Shown here: positions 54,001 through 64,000 of the stretch, one piece after another
Layout: each line of letters opens with the position of its first letter
Numbering within the stretch: position 1 is the first letter of the stretch
NCBI GenBank assembly: GCA_030280995.1
Contig: JASXTE010000008.1
Coordinates: 13,431,212-13,495,211, forward strand
DNA: 64,000 nucleotides
Origin: Hemileia vastatrix
Lineage: Eukaryota; Basidiomycota; Pucciniomycetes; Pucciniales; Zaghouaniaceae
Direction of reading: 5' to 3'
Made by a program: the position numbers and the translations under genes
The notes under the pieces: generated by a model
Seen by the model: only the letters and a program-made list of their open reading frames with translations
Database searches by the model: none
Told to the model about the DNA's origin: nothing

Positions 54001-56378
54001 AGAAAGTATTTCAAAAAATGGATGAAATAAAAATGACCCTTGCATTGAAAAAATATAAATTTGGGTTTGAATCTTTAAAAGTGCTTGGTCATATTGTATC
54101 TGGCTTACAAATATTTGTAGACCAAAATAAAGTAGCTGCAATAAAGAATATTGGCATTCCTCAAAATGTAAAGGATGTACAATCTTTTCTTGGAATGTGT
54201 GGTTATTATAGACAATATATAAAAAACTACCAATCAATTGCTGCACTATTGACCACACTGATAAAGAAATAAGAAGCTCTCATTTGGAATAATGAAAGAC
54301 AGCAGGCTTTTGATAAGTTGAAAGAATGTTTAATGACAGCTCCTATCTTGGGATTACCAGATTTCCAATTACCTTTTGTATTATATACAGATGCAAGTTT
54401 TATTGGTCTGGGTGCTGCTTTGCATTTAAAACAACTTATCGAAGGAAAAATGTCAGAAGTAGTAATCAGCTATATTTCACGTACTCTGAGAAGTAGTGAA
54501 TTGAAATGTGGTGCTACTCAACTTGAATGTTTGGAAGTAGTATGGGCTCTTGAGAAGCTACATTATTACCTTGAAGACCAAAAATTTGAGTTAATAACTG
54601 ACTGTAGTGCAGTTAAGTCACTCTTAAACATGAAAACTCCTAATAGACAAGTTTTTAGATAAAAGTTAGCTGTACAAGAATACAGAGGACATATGACTAT
54701 TACACATAGAGCAGGAACCTTTCACTCTAATGTAGATCTGTTATCTAGAGTAACTCTGCCTAATAATGATGATAATCCTGCTTATGTTCCTGAGTAAGAG
54801 ATTATTAACATTTATGGCATTTATATTGAAGATCTTGAGGATGAATTTATGCAATCGATTCTTGATAATTATAATTCAGATCCTGACTTGAGTAAACTAA
54901 CTACAATATTAAATGATCCATCTAATGCTTCAATGAATTTTTTAATAAAAACATTACCAAATAAGTATAAAGAGGAAGTAGAAAAAGGAAAATTTTCAAT
55001 TGAGGATGGTTTTATATATTACAGGAAAAAATTAAGTGATGTAATTGTGATTCCCCCTTCAATGAAGGAGTTAATGTTAAGTATATGTCATGATGATATA
55101 TTAGCAGGTCATTTTGACTACCATAAAACATTAACCATAGTAAAAAACACAGCTTGGTGGATTAACATGTCTGAGGATTTTCAGAAATATGTTGAAACAT
55201 GTGATTCTTGTCAAAAATCTAAAAGATTAACAGGCAAAAGAGCTGGTTTATTACAACAAATTGAGCAACCAAAATCTCCATGGGAAATAATTAACATGGA
55301 CTTTGTAACAGGTTTGCCAATAGCAGGGCATATTAGTTATAACTCCTGCTGGGTAATTATAGATAGATTTACAAAGATGTGTAAATTTATTCCTACCCAC
55401 AAAGAGGTTTCTGCAAAGGACTTAGCTTTTTTATGGTGGACACAAATGTTAAATATAGCAGGTTTCCCCAAAGCAATAGTTTCTGACAGAGATCCTAAAT
55501 TTACTTCTGAGTTCTGGGCATCACTTATGGATGTTTCAGGGTGTCAATTAAAACTTTCTACAGCACACCATCCACAAACTGATGGGCTAGCAGAAAGAAT
55601 GATACAAACTTTAGAAGATATGATAAGAAGATACTGTGCTTTTGGTCTTAATTTTAAAGACAATGAAAAATTCACGCATGATTGGGTAACCCTTATCCCA
55701 GGTTTAGAATTTGCATAAAATAGTACAGTACATTCTGTCACTGGCAAGAAGCCATTTGAGTTATGATTGGGTTATGTACCTAATACCCCTACTAAAACTC
55801 TTAATAAGTTACCTAGATTGGATATCCATCCAGGAACTAAATCTTTTCTTCAGATGCAGGAATTATGCAGAAAACATGCTCAAGAATGTATAAATAAGGC
55901 GTTTGAGTATGAAAAGGAAAGATGGGATAAAGCCCATAAAGAACAAATTTTTGATGAGGGTGATGAAGTCCTTATTTCAACACTACATTTCAATTTAAAT
56001 GGTAATTTTAAATTGAAGGATCCATTTATTGGACCATTTGTAGTTAAAAAGATTGTTGGTAATAATGCCGTTGAGTTTATTCTATATGCACCATATGATA
56101 GAAAACATCCAGTATTTCCGATTTCTCTTATAAAACCATACCATTCTAATGATACTGCTCTATTTCCAAGAAGATCAGGAAGGCATAAACAGCAACCTGA
56201 AGAAGTAGTTGAAAAGGCAGAAATTGAAAAGATACTTAAAAAGAGACACCTTACTAAAGAAAAGGGAGTTGAGTATCTATTAAGATTTAAAAATAAATCA
56301 AATGAATATGACCAGTGGATTTGAGAAAATGAAATCTCTGATCTTAAAAATCTCTTGAAAAAATTTAAATCTAAATAA
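51053..56378 (+). pseudogene. Element 5 Gag-Pol, moderately decayed
   Basis: Starts in ATGGTAA (51053-51059), ends TAA (56376-56378). Stops at 51155 and 52421 in Gag; frameshifts near 53420 and 53998; further stops at ~54270, 54660, 54796, 55716, 55764 and 56322. Domains: a long coiled coil (~51430-51560), capsid-like region (NWPKIDQYPTYDGDASSDW, ~51912), knuckle CYKCNKPWVKCHKC (~52548, the Gly replaced by Cys), protease LDTGADGS (~52881), reverse transcriptase with VYIDDIIVFSKT intact (~53941), RNase H YTDASFIGLGAAL (~54388), integrase HHCC and core (MDFVTGLPIAG ~55297, SDRDPKFTSEF ~55482, AERMIQTLE ~55588) and a chromodomain-like C-terminus (~56220-56340). Most losses are single changes. 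Confidence 0.9.
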
Positions 56379-56497
56379 TACTGTTTATTCAGTATATGTA
56401 TTATAAAATTTTTTTTTTAATTATTTTTTATTTCACTCCTTACTTTAAATTAAAATGTCTTAAAATTTTCTTTATTGTTTTTTTTGGGGTGAGGGAG

Positions 56498-56627
56498 TGT
56501 CAGCCTATATATCCCTAGGACTGAGTATTTCTTATGCTCAAGATAAGATAACCTTAAGTAAATGAAGCTTATATCTTAAAAATAAGGTTAAAATAATAAT
56601 ATATATTATTATATTATATATATATAT
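56498..56627 (+). repeat. Element 5 3' LTR, truncated by element 6
   Basis: TGTCAGCCTATATATCCC, 130 bp matching 48826-48957 of the 5' LTR, up to a TA-rich run where element 6 begins. A T-run and GTGAGGGAG precede it as polypurine tract. Confidence 0.9.
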
Positions 56628-57761
56628 TGTCAGCCAGGCTATTCCAGGAGTCCAGTAAATGATATGTAACTTATAAGACGTGAAAGAGGGAGTAAGAATT
56701 GTATTTAATGTATATAAATTAATATTTTATTGCATAATAAAATTATATAAATATTTTATTACATATAAGTGTTATATTAATTTTATTGGTTATATAAATT
56801 TTTTATACATTTAAATTTAACATAATATATTATATTCTACAAATAATGGCGCATTTTTTATGTATTTAATAATTATAAATTTATATTTAATTAATTAAAA
56901 ACGTATATTATAATTATAAGTGTAAAATTTACTTATAATATAATTAAATTAATTAATTATATTTATATATTAAATATCATTTTTTATAGTATTAAACAAT
57001 AAATAATGACGCTTCTTTTGACCCATAAGTGTGTCAGGAAAAAACAAGTAATTAATTTATACTAAATTGAGATTAATTACATATTTTGTTGCATAACAAT
57101 ATTCTTTATTTCACTTAAAAATCCTTAAATCAGACTGTACAATCTGTTTTGAATTATTTTTCTCATAGTCCATATGTCCCAGGCTTGTTTAGTTATTTAC
57201 TATTTTTACTTACTGATTTGGGAATTAATTGTGGGAAAATTGGATTCTTAATTGGGTTTTTTAATTATTTGTTTCATATTTTTCTCTACATTGTTATGTT
57301 TCACTTATTCTTTTAAATTCTTGTTTTTTTCTATTATGTTTCTTGTATTTACAAATATAGTAGCGCTTCAGAGGGCCCATTGCCTATAAAAAGGCCTTGG
57401 TTAATCCCCTGTAGCCACATCACTTACTACACACTCAACAATTTTAAGATAATTTTATTATGCTTATTATTATTTTTATTAGTATTAAATTATAATTAAA
57501 AATTCTAAATAATAATTTAAAGGTTGTCTTAAGTCTGATAGTAATCATAGTGTTTTCCGTGCAGAACTCTTACTTAAATAATATTAATATTAATAAAACC
57601 AATTTTGTGTCACCTCTCAAATCACTCATTGTTGCTTTCTCTGAAATAGATTAAATAATTTCATTTGTTTTTATTTCTCTTATTTCTAAATCACTATTTC
57701 CTTCTTGTCCTCCTCTCTTTTCTTCACTCTTTTCTTATCTCTTCTAGACAACTGACTGACA
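56628..57761 (+). repeat. Element 6 5' LTR
   Basis: TGTCAGCCAGGCTATTCC...AACTGACTGACA, 1134 bp. Core promoter AGCGCTTCAGAGG at ~57363, and TTGCCTATAAAAAGG with the TATA box at 57385. Confidence 0.92.
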
Positions 57762-58443
57762 ACTGGGGACCTTTCTAAACGACGAAAACGATCGAGCCTG
57801 GCGATGAACGACAAATGCACGGACCACCTAGAAAAAACAAAAACTTTTTCCGCGACCGTGTTTTGAACTTGGGTTTGATTTCTTAGGTTTATATTATATT
57901 AATTCATATATTATTTTGAAGTGATTTTTTGATCACTATAGTAAGTTCACCTTTGCACCTCTCACTCATATTACTATATTTTTACTGCAATAACAGTGAT
58001 TGTGGCTTAATTGCTGATTCACTGAGTGTAAGTGTTCAATTATTAAAATTTTTTTTTCCTAGTTGACTATTATAGAGTGTTAAATCCTCTTAGTCCTAGA
58101 AGAATTGACATTATTATTAATACAAATTGAATTATTAAATTAATTTTTTTTATTATTAATTATTGTTAATTTTGGTTGACTTAAAAGTACTTTGTGCTTA
58201 GTCCCAAATATATTGCCATATAAAATATTGGTAATTAATTGGTTGAATTAAATTGATATTTGATTCCCAATTTAACCTTGCAATCCTTTTTATTAATTAA
58301 TTTTTTATAATTATTACTTTATATTAAAAAAATTTTTTTTATATAATTTAATTAATAAATTTTTTTATTTATTTTTGGAGCAATTATTAACTAACTTTTA
58401 TTATTTTTTTTTTAAAAAAAAGTTAATTAATCTTCCCAATATT
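57762..58443 (+). promoter_or_regulatory. Element 6 leader
   Basis: ACTGGGGACCTTTC at the primer-binding position, a GC-rich island to GCACGGACCACCTAG (~57829), the GATCACTATAGTAAGTTCAC block and TGCTTAGTCCCAAATATATT, all as in element 2. No gene. Confidence 0.62.
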
Positions 58444-59125
58444 ATGTCCAACAATTTGGCTGAAAAAATGGATAACATGCAAGTGGATGAAATTGAAATT
58501 GACTATGATGTTGATACTGTGAGTTCTTCTAAAGTTGGACATAAAAAATCTTATGCTAACACGAAAAATTCACATAATTCAGGATGTGGAAATGACAGGA
58601 AATGTAAACAAACCAAACCCCCTTCCCCAAGCACAACAGAAGGAAGTAAAGCCTCTAGTACCTCAAGAAGGTCTTCCAAAAGGATTCAAAATAATGAAGC
58701 TTCCTCTGCCACAACAAATCAGCAACCTGTCCAGTCATATAAAAGAGTTGAAGACAGAAAATATGACATTCAAAGCAAAAGTAGACACCTTGTGGGATCA
58801 GGTTCGAGAACTCAGGAACCAGAATCAGGCCCAGGCCCCTCCTCAGTTGCCTCCCAATCAGCCTCAGTTTCAGGCTCAACCTACACAGCCACCCAGATCA
58901 ACCATCCAAAATCGAAATACTATGGAAGTAGAGCAATGGAAATGGGATTATCTAATGAGTCACTACCAAAAGAATGTGAAACACCCTCCTCATCATCAGC
59001 CTGGCCCATCCAGAACACCCAATTTCCATCCACCTCCTCATCCCTACCAACAAGGCAGGAGAAAGAAGGCCCAAGCACAATCCCAAACCCAGTCTCAGGG
59101 GAAGTTTCCTCCTCTGCCATGGTAA
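58444..59125 (+). CDS. Element 6 ORF1: predicted spliced coiled-coil/W-K-W-D protein, 205 residues
   Basis: Exon 1 58444-58518, intron 58519-58582 (GTGAGT...AATTCAG, 64 bp), exon 2 58583-59125; intact and the same length as in element 2. Key parts: acidic exon 1 (DEIEIDYD), DVEMTGN at the junction, coil KVDTLWDQVRELRNQ, EQWKWDYLMSHYQKN, HPYQQGRRKKAQ and KFPPLPW. Differences from element 2 in this frame are mostly conservative. The open frame that starts further left (58375) would add residues not present in element 2, so I start at MSNNLAEK. Function unknown. Confidence 0.62.
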
Positions 59126-62100
59126 GTAATTTGGTTGATAGTCACTTGGGTACGTTTTCAAATAAATCTTCTTCTGCAGGTAATATTATTGAACATGGTG
59201 AAAGAACAGTTAAACCTGTTAAAAGACAGCTTCCTGTAACTAGTAGCCCTATTGATGTAATTAGCAAATTGTAATTTGATGAACCTTTACATTTAACTTC
59301 TACTTCTTTTATTAATCCTTCTCTTGCAATTAAAAATGATTCTGTTCCCCCTGAAATCTATACCTTAATTGAAAGAACTTCTGAGGAAATATTTAAAGAT
59401 AACCTTGACTTTAATGTTGTGAAAGACAAACATTTGAGAGATGTGTTAATCCATGAAAATGATAGATTAAATAAATTACACTTGCAATGTAAAGTGAGTT
59501 CTTCTGTACAAGATACAGCTTATTTAAAAATTAAAGAAACATTGAATATTATTCTTAGTCAACAAAAACAAATAAGAAGTGACCATAGAGCTATCTCAGA
59601 TAGAAATATCAGTCTACATAAGACCTTGAGTGAATTGAAACCCCTTATTGAAGAAAACTATTCATTCAAAAATGAAATAAAATCTCTGCAAAATGAGTTT
59701 AAAAAGCTAAGAAATGATTTCAATGCACTAAGTACCAAACAATCAGTTTCTGAGGACAGAAACGTTCTATCTCTTGCAAAAGTAAATGACCAGATGTCTG
59801 AAATTCCAAGAATAAGAAACTATGTGTCTAACCTGCAGGAAAAATTGTCAACCTTAACCATCAATAATGAATTAAATGAGAATGCTGTCAATAAGCTGCA
59901 TAAAAATAAAGGAAAAAAACCTGAGCAAAGTTCATCCTTTCTTCCTCATATTTCAACCATTAAACAAACTGACAATGAGTCTGTAAAATCTTTTGCTACT
60001 AGCAAAAAATCTTGTGATGGTCATGCACCAGCTGTTTCTGTAAATAATGAAATTTCTGAACACCTGGCTAAAATTCAGGAATTATTAATAATGAATAATT
60101 CAAACCAAAAAGTGGACCATCCCAGTAGTCAGAAAAATTGGCCTAAGTTAGACCAATATCCTACGTTTGATGGTGATTCTTCCTCTGATTGGCAACACTA
60201 TATCCAAAGAATTGATAATTCAAAGAGATCTTATAAACTACCTGATGAGGAAATTGTTTCTAAGCTAATTTCTTTATTTTCTAATGTAGCCTTGATGTGG
60301 TATGAATCTGTTCTTTTAGATAACAATCATTATACATGGAATGATTGGAAATCCTTGATTGAGAATCAGTTTGGTGGTTCAAAATTCAGGTTAGCCCAAC
60401 AGAGACTGTATGAGAATACTAGATACGTATCCTCCGCTGTTGAAAAGCCCATTGTTTTTCTGATGAAAATAACAAAACTCCTTAGAGAAATTGATCAAAA
60501 GATGGATTATGATATTTGGAGAGATAAAATCTTGTATAAATTACCAAATTCTCTTAGGGATTTGATTGTGGCTAGAACTGAGCATGTAAGGGAAAATTCT
60601 TCTTTCATTAATATCTGTAATAAGGTACTGCTCAACCATAGATATGAACCAAAGAAATACCTTGGTAAATCTTATCATGATCAGAATAAATCTTCTACAA
60701 AGCTCCCAGAAAAATCTGGTAAACCCTCTGCCCCAGTTGCACCTAAAAAATATGCAACAAATACTTGTTATAAATGTAACAAACCGTGGCAGAAGGGTCA
60801 TGTTTGTGACAAGAAAATTCATCTTGTTGAACAAAATGAAGACACTGATGAAGTTGAACTTGATGTCAATAATTCTTCCAGTGAATGTAAAAGTAATATC
60901 TCCTATGAAAATGATTCTGTTAAAGATGTTTTAATGTTGGAACAAGATGTCCATTATTTGAATAATATATCTGAAGAATGTGTATTAGATTTATCTTCAG
61001 TAGAAAATTCTAAGATAATTAAAGATATTACTAACAACTCTATACCTATATCCCCTTTAAAGGCACCTGTTATCATTAATGGTAAAAATGTAGATGTAGT
61101 TCTTGATTCTGGTGCTGGAGGAAGTGTAGTGTCTGAAAAAGCTTTGGCTTCAGTGGATAGGGAATATTTGAGTAAATTATTACCTATAACTTCTGAAAAA
61201 TGGAGAGGGTATGGTTCTACCTTATTTCCTATTGGCAAATACAAAACCTCTGTATTCTTCAAATATAATGGTGGTTTTGTCAGAGCTATTTGTGAGTTTG
61301 TTGTCATGAAAAATGATAATTTAAGCAATTGGTTTATTATGGGAAATGATATTTTAACCATGTTTAGTGTGAAACTGGACCCTGAAAATAATTGCTTTAC
61401 CTTAGGAATGAATGGGAAAAAAAAGTTCAAAATTTCCTCTCCTAGAACTTCTGGGAATTTGTTGAAATCTTGTAACTCACTGATCCAGTGTAAAGGTAGA
61501 ACAACAACTGAAATGGATGATTTATTACATGAAATAAATACTGCTTCTTTTGGTGATCAGTTGACTAGTGAAAAAAAAGATTCTATTGTTGCCTCTATTA
61601 CTTCTTTCCCTATGGCTTTTGCTCATGGTTCTCATGTCTTGGGAATTGTTCAGGAAGAGATGAAAATGACCTTATCCTGTAACTTGAGTGACATTCCTCC
61701 TAGTCTTAAGAAAAAACCATATCCTGCTTCTCCAACAAAAAGAAAGGGCATTGAAGATAATATTGAAACATTATTAAAAATGAATATCATTGAGAAAGTG
61801 GATGTCACCCCCAAATATTGTGTCATCTCCCCAGTCATGATTTCTTATGAAAAAGATAAAGCTAGATTATGTGGAGATTACAGAGCTTTAAAAACTTATA
61901 CTGTTGATGATATTTATCCTTTACCCAGAATTAATTCAATACATGCTACCTTGCAAGGTGCAAAATTTATTAGTTGTCTGGATGGTAATAAAGGTTATCA
62001 TCAAGTTTCAGTTGAAAAAAATTCTCAAAATTTTTTGCTTATTGCTACTCATATGGGAATATATAAGTATGTTAGGATGCCATTTGGCCCTAAAAATGCT

Positions 62101-64000
62101 TCTTCAGTTTTCCAGAAAGTTATGGATAACACTTTCCATCAAGAAATTATTGAAGGTTGGCTCATGGTTTATATTGATGATATTATTGTTTTTTCTAAAA
62201 CTTTTGATGAACATATGATTCACTTGAATAGAGTTTTCCAAAAAATGGATGAAATCAATATGACCTTATCTTTAAAAAAGTGTAAATTTGGTTTTCAATC
62301 TTTGAAAGTCCTTGGCCATGTTGTGTCAGGCTTACAAATTTGTGTAGACCATAACAAAGTTGCTGCAATTCAAAATGTGAAATCACCAACTTCTGTAAGA
62401 GAAATCCAAAGTTTTTTGGATATGTGTGGCTATTATAGACAATATATTAAAAATTATCAGGTCATAGCCTTTCCTCTAACAAAACTGACCAGAAAAGATG
62501 TTGCTTTTCTCTGGAATAATGACTGTCAAAAAGCTTTTAATACATTGAAAAGTTGCTTAATGACAGCCCCTATATTGGCTCTTCCAGATTTTAACAAGCT
62601 ATTTGTCCTATAAACAGATGCTAGCTTTATTGGTCTGGGTGCTGCCCTTCACCAGAAGCAAATTATTAATGATAAATCCTCAGAAGTTGTAATTTGTTAT
62701 ATTTCAAGAACCTTAAGAAATAGTGAATTGAAATATGGTGCCACTCAATTGGAGTGCTTAGCAGTTGTTTGGGCCCTTGAGAAGCTTCATTACTATTTGG
62801 ATGACCAAAAAGTTGAGCTGGTAAATGACTGTAGTGCTGTGAAGTCCCTCCTAAACCTAAAGACACCTAACAGACATATGTTCAGGTGGCAACTTGCTGT
62901 TCAAGAATACAGAGGACGGATGACAATTATCCATAGAGCTGGAAATGTTCACTCCAATGTTGATATGCTCTCCAGATTGCCTCTGCCAAATAATGACTCA
63001 AATCCTGCTTATGTACCTGAAGATGATACTGTTCATATCCATGGTATATTTATAGTTGATATGGAAGGGTAGTTATTACAATTAATACTGGATTCATATG
63101 ATAAGGATTCTGATTTAAATAAATTTGTTACTATCTTAAATGATCCTAAGAATGCTTCAATTCAAGCATTAATAAAAACTCTTCCTGCAAAGTATCAAAA
63201 TGCTTTGAATAAAGGTAAGTTTTCTATTGAAGATGGTTATATATATTATAGAAGGAAGCTTACTAATGTAATTGTAATTCCTCCTTCTATGAAAGAAACT
63301 ATCCTCAAACTTTGTCATGATGACATATTAGCTGGTCATTTTGATCTTGAAAAAACATTGATTAGAATCAAAAACACTGCATGGTGGGCTAATTTGTCTG
63401 AAGACACAAAATTATATGTTGAATCTTGTGATTCCTGCCAAAAATCTAAAAGGTTAACAGGTAAGAGAGCAGGGTTATTACAACATATTGAAGCACCTAA
63501 TGCTCCCTGGAAAATCATTAATATGGATTTTGTCACTGGTCTTCCTGTTGCAGGTAAAGACAGCTTTAACTCTTGTTGGGTAATAGTAGATAGATTCACA
63601 AAAATGTGCAAATTTATTCCAACCCACAAAGATTTATCCACAAAAGAATTAGCTTTCTTATGGTGGTCTTACATGTTTAATATTATTGGTTTTCCAAAAG
63701 CCATTATCTCTGATAGGGATCCAAAATTTACTTCTGAGTTTTGGACCTCTTTGATGGATATTTGTGGCTGTGAGTTAAAATTGTCTACAGCTCACCATCC
63801 TCAGACTGATGGTCTAGCTGAAAGAATGATTCAAACTCTGGAAGATATGATTAGAAGGTATTGTGCCTTTGGTTTAGAATATAAAGACAATGACAAGTTT
63901 TACTCATGATTGGGTCACTCTATTGCCTGGTCTTGAATTTGCATATAATAGCACTGTTCATTCTGTCACTGAGAAAAATCCTTTGAGCTTTGGTTGGGTT
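59119..64000 (+). pseudogene. Element 6 Gag-Pol, partial, three nonsense codons and small indels
   Basis: Starts in ATGGTAA (59119-59125). TAA at 59272-59274 (codon 52; element 2 has TCA), TAA at 62611-62613 (RNase H) and TAG at 63070-63072 are the stops. A one-base insertion near 63893 and an apparent one-base deletion near 63978 bracket the window end. Zinc knuckle CYKCNKPWQKGHVC (~60766), LDSGAGGS (~61102), VYIDDIIVFSKT (~62167) and integrase HHCC and core (~63310-63850) are otherwise intact and nearly identical to element 2. Both nonsense codons of element 2 are sense codons here, so the two copies lost function independently. Confidence 0.92.

Larger units (their letters stand above)
48826..56627 (+). 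mobile_element. Element 5: divergent Ty3/gypsy chromovirus lineage
   Basis: 5' LTR 48826-50001, internal 50002-56497, 3' LTR only 56498-56627 before element 6 interrupts it. The LTR (TGTCAGCCTAGATATCCCTA...) shows no visible similarity to the other LTRs beyond its termini, while the proteins are clear homologues of those in elements 1-4 and 6. It sits in the RNase H region of element 4. The rest of its 3' LTR and the second target copy are presumed to lie beyond the window. Confidence 0.88.
56628..64000 (+). mobile_element. Element 6: Ty3/gypsy chromovirus, sister of element 2, runs off the window
   Basis: 5' LTR 56628-57761 closely resembles the LTR of element 2; internal region from 57762. 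The window ends in the integrase part of pol. It is inserted in a TA-rich stretch of the 3' LTR of element 5 (left flank TATAT, 56623-56627). Confidence 0.92.

Noticed and set aside
1..64000. tRNA or rRNA genes
   Set aside because: No cloverleaf with recognisable A/B boxes or ribosomal sequence was noticed by eye; a covariance-model scan was not possible here.

Overview
This is a very AT-rich eukaryotic window that reads as fungal, most likely a basidiomycete and possibly a rust (Pucciniales); the taxonomy is inference. The only recognisable host gene is a mitochondrial NADPH:adrenodoxin reductase (ARH1-type, three exons, minus strand, 1607-3389). Nearly everything else is transposable elements inserted into one another. 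Direct repeats at the insertion points let most of the nesting be resolved to the base.

Layout. 1-6350: relics of two Tc1-like transposons around the ARH1 gene, and a scrap of LINE RNase H. 6352-11881: a solo LTR (target duplication GATGG) split by a PIF/Harbinger-type DNA transposon (6593-10118) and by a second solo LTR (10682-11873, GGCTG). 12217-13513: a third solo LTR (GATAC). 13930-14188: a short inverted-repeat element.

14424-44083 is a three-level stack of Ty3/gypsy chromoviruses. Element 1 (plus, old) carries a solo LTR in its leader (16099-16904, ATAAT). Its 3' LTR is split by element 3 (minus, 24943-43477, GTCTC/GTATC). The 3' LTR of element 3 is in turn split by element 2 (plus, 25554-34723, ATAAC), the youngest copy: its two LTRs are both 1139 bp with about 19 differences by eye.

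44834-64000 is a second stack. Element 4 (minus) is broken at 48825 by element 5 (plus, a divergent lineage). The 3' LTR of element 5 is broken at 56628 by element 6 (plus, sister of element 2), which runs off the window. The LTR of element 4 also holds a relic of the Harbinger-type transposon.

How the retroelement genes work together. Where the 5' half is present (elements 1, 2, 3, 5, 6) the elements share one unusual plan: a small first ORF (short acidic exon, predicted 55-64 base intron, coiled coil, Pro/Gln-rich linker, W-K-W-D motif, ending PW-stop in most copies), then a Gag-Pol ORF whose ATG overlaps the first stop codon in the heptamer ATGGTAA. Gag-Pol holds a capsid-like region, a C-x2-C-x3-W-x2-G-H-x-C zinc knuckle, aspartic protease, reverse transcriptase, RNase H, integrase (HHCC and D,D35E) and a C-terminal chromodomain. 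The spliced, overlapping first ORF is the strongest candidate here for something not well described.
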